Part shown: positions 40,080 to 41,749 of the stretch, piece by piece
How positions within the stretch are numbered: position 1 is the first letter of the stretch
How the letters are laid out: every line of letters starts with the position of its first letter
Source: an uncultured Parabacteroides sp.
GTDB lineage: Bacteria > Bacteroidota > Bacteroidia > Bacteroidales > Tannerellaceae
Reading direction: 5' to 3'
NCBI GenBank assembly: GCA_934718155.1
Contig: CAKUZF010000022.1
Coordinates: 1-41,749, forward strand
DNA: 41,749 bases
Made by a program: the position numbers and the translations under genes
The notes under the pieces: model-generated
The model's database searches: none
What the model saw: only the letters and a program-made list of their open reading frames with translations
What the model was told of the DNA's origin: nothing

Positions 40080-41636
40080 TTACAACCACTTGCGGAAACG
40101 TCTGGGAACAAGCGAGAGCAACTCCGCCTCTGCTTCACCCCGATCGGGATCGGCCAGGGCCTTGCAGATGGCGTGGTCACGCAGGGCGGCACCAGGATGC
40201 GCCTTCGCCACGTCGGCCGAATGGGCCGCCACTTTAGCCATGAGGAGCGCACGATAAAGAGTATGTTTTTTGTCGGCTGGTTTCAGCTGATACCTCAGCG
40301 CCGTGATGGGAGCACAACTGAGCAGGGAAGCCCCTTGCCAAGCCGCACTGGCCCCACCCATTGCGAGACTCAATGCCTCAAAGCCAAAAGCGGCGTTGGT
40401 CTGAAGCGGACCAATGGTGAGAACGGGTGCCTCGTGGCCCATGTAGCGAAGCTCCTTCATGCTCTCCTGCACTTTATCCATTGTGGAATGGCCTGCGTTT
40501 TCGACTATGACTTGCACTTGCTGCGCTCTGGTTTGATCCACCAGCTCGCGGATATGAGTCAACTCAGCTTTGCGCAACGAGTCGGCCGTAGCGTCATAGA
40601 TAGAAGCGGCCCGAGTGGCATCGCCCAGGCAAAGGGTTACATCGTAAGTGCGTAGGATTTCGCAGATCTCGGCGAAATGGGCATTGAGGAAATTATCTTC
40701 GCCAGGATGGCTGGCAAACCAAGCTTCCCAGAAACGGTGTTCATTGGAGTCGCTACGCAGCATCCGCTGGCGCAACCTCGCCGAGATGGCGGGAGTAAGA
40801 GTAGGGCAAAGACGTAAGATGTCGATTCCCTCCTGGCAGTAGCGGATAAGCTGCTGGCGCACGGTGGGCCAGTCGATCGACTCCGCTTTGCCATAAGCGG
40901 CCGAAAGGGGATCGGCAGCGACGGGGATGGGACTATGGCGCAGCAGTTGCTTGCGCATGGCATCGCCCTCCTCCCTCCGCTCTACACCCTCTTGCTCAAA
41001 CGGAAGGGTCAATACGTCGCACCCCATTTCCAAGTAGTCGAGCAGTGAGATTTGTTGCTCATTGGCGGCCTGCTGGCCAAAGTCGTAGCTGTCTATCGCA
41101 TTGCTCACTTTCACTAGGAAGCGCTGGCCGATAATCATCGGCTCCAGCTCGGAGTGGTTGAGGTTAGCGGGGATGACAGCACGCCCAGCGGCCACCTCCT
41201 TACGCACAAACTCGGGGGTGATGTAGCTCTTCAGCCCCAGCATCTCGATCTGCTGGTTCTCACGGATGGCCACATACTCCATCTCGGGAGTGATGATGCG
41301 TCGCTTAGCGTAATAGAGCTGCGAAACGGTCTTGCCCGGTTTGGCCCGGTAGCCTTCGTCGTCACGCCGAATATCTTTCCGCTTGGCATACCAGTTCTCA
41401 CGCAGACGGGGCAAGCCGTTGGCTATGAGCCCTGCATATTGGGGATCGCTGTATGCTCCCGTCGTGTCGTAAACGACGAGGGGGCTGTTGGGTTTGCTGA
41501 GCGTCTTGCCGTCGAGCGTACGCAGTTGCGACTCGCGCAAGGCGATGCGGCGCATCCCCACCTCCACCTTGTTGATTTGCCCCGCTATGTGGATCTTCTC
41601 CGAACCGGGGAACTGGATCATAGTCTTCTGCTTCAT
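40080..41636 (-). CDS. Degenerate ThiC-like (phosphomethylpyrimidine synthase family) protein
   Basis: The ATG at 41636 gives 518 residues, against roughly 560-630 in ThiC. The N-terminal half is clearly ThiC: VVYDTTGAYSDP (54-65), the run ITPEMEYVAIREN (115-127), and ITPEFVRKEVAAGRAVIPAN (139-158) are near identical to the family. The catalytic half is eroded. The C-terminal CxxCxxxxC that holds the [4Fe-4S] cluster is absent, and the protein ends in an unrelated FRKWL tail. The metal-binding pair keeps H383 (AGH) but has A421 where PGYDH is expected. The SRGG and HAG substrate motifs are not recognisable. D339 and R342 remain in LGDATR. No frameshift explains this. Thiamin synthesis by it is unlikely; it may be a pseudoenzyme. 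Confidence 0.8.
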   Translation of the reverse strand: MKQKTMIQFPGSEKIHIAGQINKVEVGMRRIALRESQLRTLDGKTLSKPNSPLVVYDTTGAYSDPQYAGLIANGLPRLRENWYAKRKDIRRDDEGYRAKPGKTVSQLYYAKRRIITPEMEYVAIRENQQIEMLGLKSYITPEFVRKEVAAGRAVIPANLNHSELEPMIIGQRFLVKVSNAIDSYDFGQQAANEQQISLLDYLEMGCDVLTLPFEQEGVERREEGDAMRKQLLRHSPIPVAADPLSAAYGKAESIDWPTVRQQLIRYCQEGIDILRLCPTLTPAISARLRQRMLRSDSNEHRFWEAWFASHPGEDNFLNAHFAEICEILRTYDVTLCLGDATRAASIYDATADSLRKAELTHIRELVDQTRAQQVQVIVENAGHSTMDKVQESMKELRYMGHEAPVLTIGPLQTNAAFGFEALSLAMGGASAAWQGASLLSCAPITALRYQLKPADKKHTLYRALLMAKVAAHSADVAKAHPGAALRDHAICKALADPDRGEAEAELLSLVPRRFRKWL

Positions 41637-41658
41637 GACGTAGGCGATATTATTATTG

Positions 41659-41749
41659 TTAATGTTGGGCGAGGTAGTAGTGATAGCGCTCCATGATCTC
41701 GCGCACATAAAGGAAGGTCTCCGATCCACGCAGGTAACCATGCTTGCAG
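41659..41749 (-). CDS. C-terminal end of a probable lytic transglycosylase (partial)
   Basis: Only the last 29 or so residues are inside the window, ending TAA at 41659-41661. The stretch HGYLRGSETFLYVREIMERY resembles the end of MltF-like SLT transglycosylases, where a RG-E-x-x-x-YV-x-x-I segment closes the catalytic domain. The identification rests on this short piece only. The ThiC-like gene begins 22 nt after its stop, in the same direction. Confidence 0.4.
   Translation of the reverse strand, partial: CKHGYLRGSETFLYVREIMERYHYYLAQH

Noticed and set aside
1..41749. tRNA, rRNA, CRISPR arrays, transposases or integrases
   Set aside because: No tRNA-like T-loop in a cloverleaf context, no spaced repeat array and no transposase-like protein were found by reading; small RNAs cannot be excluded without covariance searches.

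Overview
The window comes from a high-GC member of the Bacteroidota, order Bacteroidales. The evidence is the TAnnTTTG-type -7 boxes in front of many genes, the HU-HIG/smalltalk gene pair, the Bacteroidota-restricted DUF6913 and PCMD families, and a LysM plus periplasmic-binding protein next to a PorT-like barrel. The general resemblance is to Tannerellaceae, perhaps a high-GC Tannerella; that placement is inference. No rRNA, tRNA, CRISPR array or transposase was seen.

Layout. (1) 1-3280 is an accessory strip. It holds an AT-only palindrome, an HU-like gene with a 32-codon 'smalltalk' gene behind it, and a more AT-rich cassette with a lipoprotein and a decayed DUF3791/DUF3990 toxin-like module. 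Three copies of a GGTCAT-rich intergenic repeat and two strong hairpins punctuate it. (2) 3283-7819 (minus strand) encodes KdsB, a CPA2 cation/proton antiporter with two RCK_C domains, and an NfeD/ClpP-class membrane protease. (3) 7956-10007 (plus) encodes an ECF-like sigma factor and a DUF1846 protein, ending in a good terminator. (4) 10096-15911 (minus) is a likely envelope operon: LysM/receptor-like lipid-facing protein, outer-membrane barrel, membrane-anchored coiled-coil protein with a nuclease-like domain, and a DAACS symporter. (5) 16021-24594 (plus) encodes an M16 peptidase, DUF4268, a lipoprotein M1 aminopeptidase, and a PhoB/PhoR-like two-component pair with a probable autoregulatory site. 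(6) 24626-35541 (minus) is dapA followed upstream by a nine-gene run: cysQ, SLC13 permease, cysC, cysD, cysN, sulfotransferase, PCMD protein, ligA, DUF6913. (7) 35754-40026 (plus) is a Dna2-like nuclease-helicase translationally coupled to a patatin phospholipase. (8) 40080-41749 (minus) is a degenerate ThiC-like gene behind the end of a probable lytic transglycosylase.

How genes work together. The cys genes import and activate sulfate to PAPS, the adjacent sulfotransferase uses it, and CysQ removes the PAP by-product. No sulfite- or PAPS-reductase gene is present, so the cluster looks built for sulfonation rather than cysteine synthesis. The most unusual gene is the ThiC homologue at the right end. 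It keeps the ThiC N-terminal signature but has lost the C-terminal CxxCxxxxC cluster motif, one metal-binding histidine and several substrate motifs, and it is not next to thiamin genes or a TPP riboswitch. It is either a pseudoenzyme or something with a new function.
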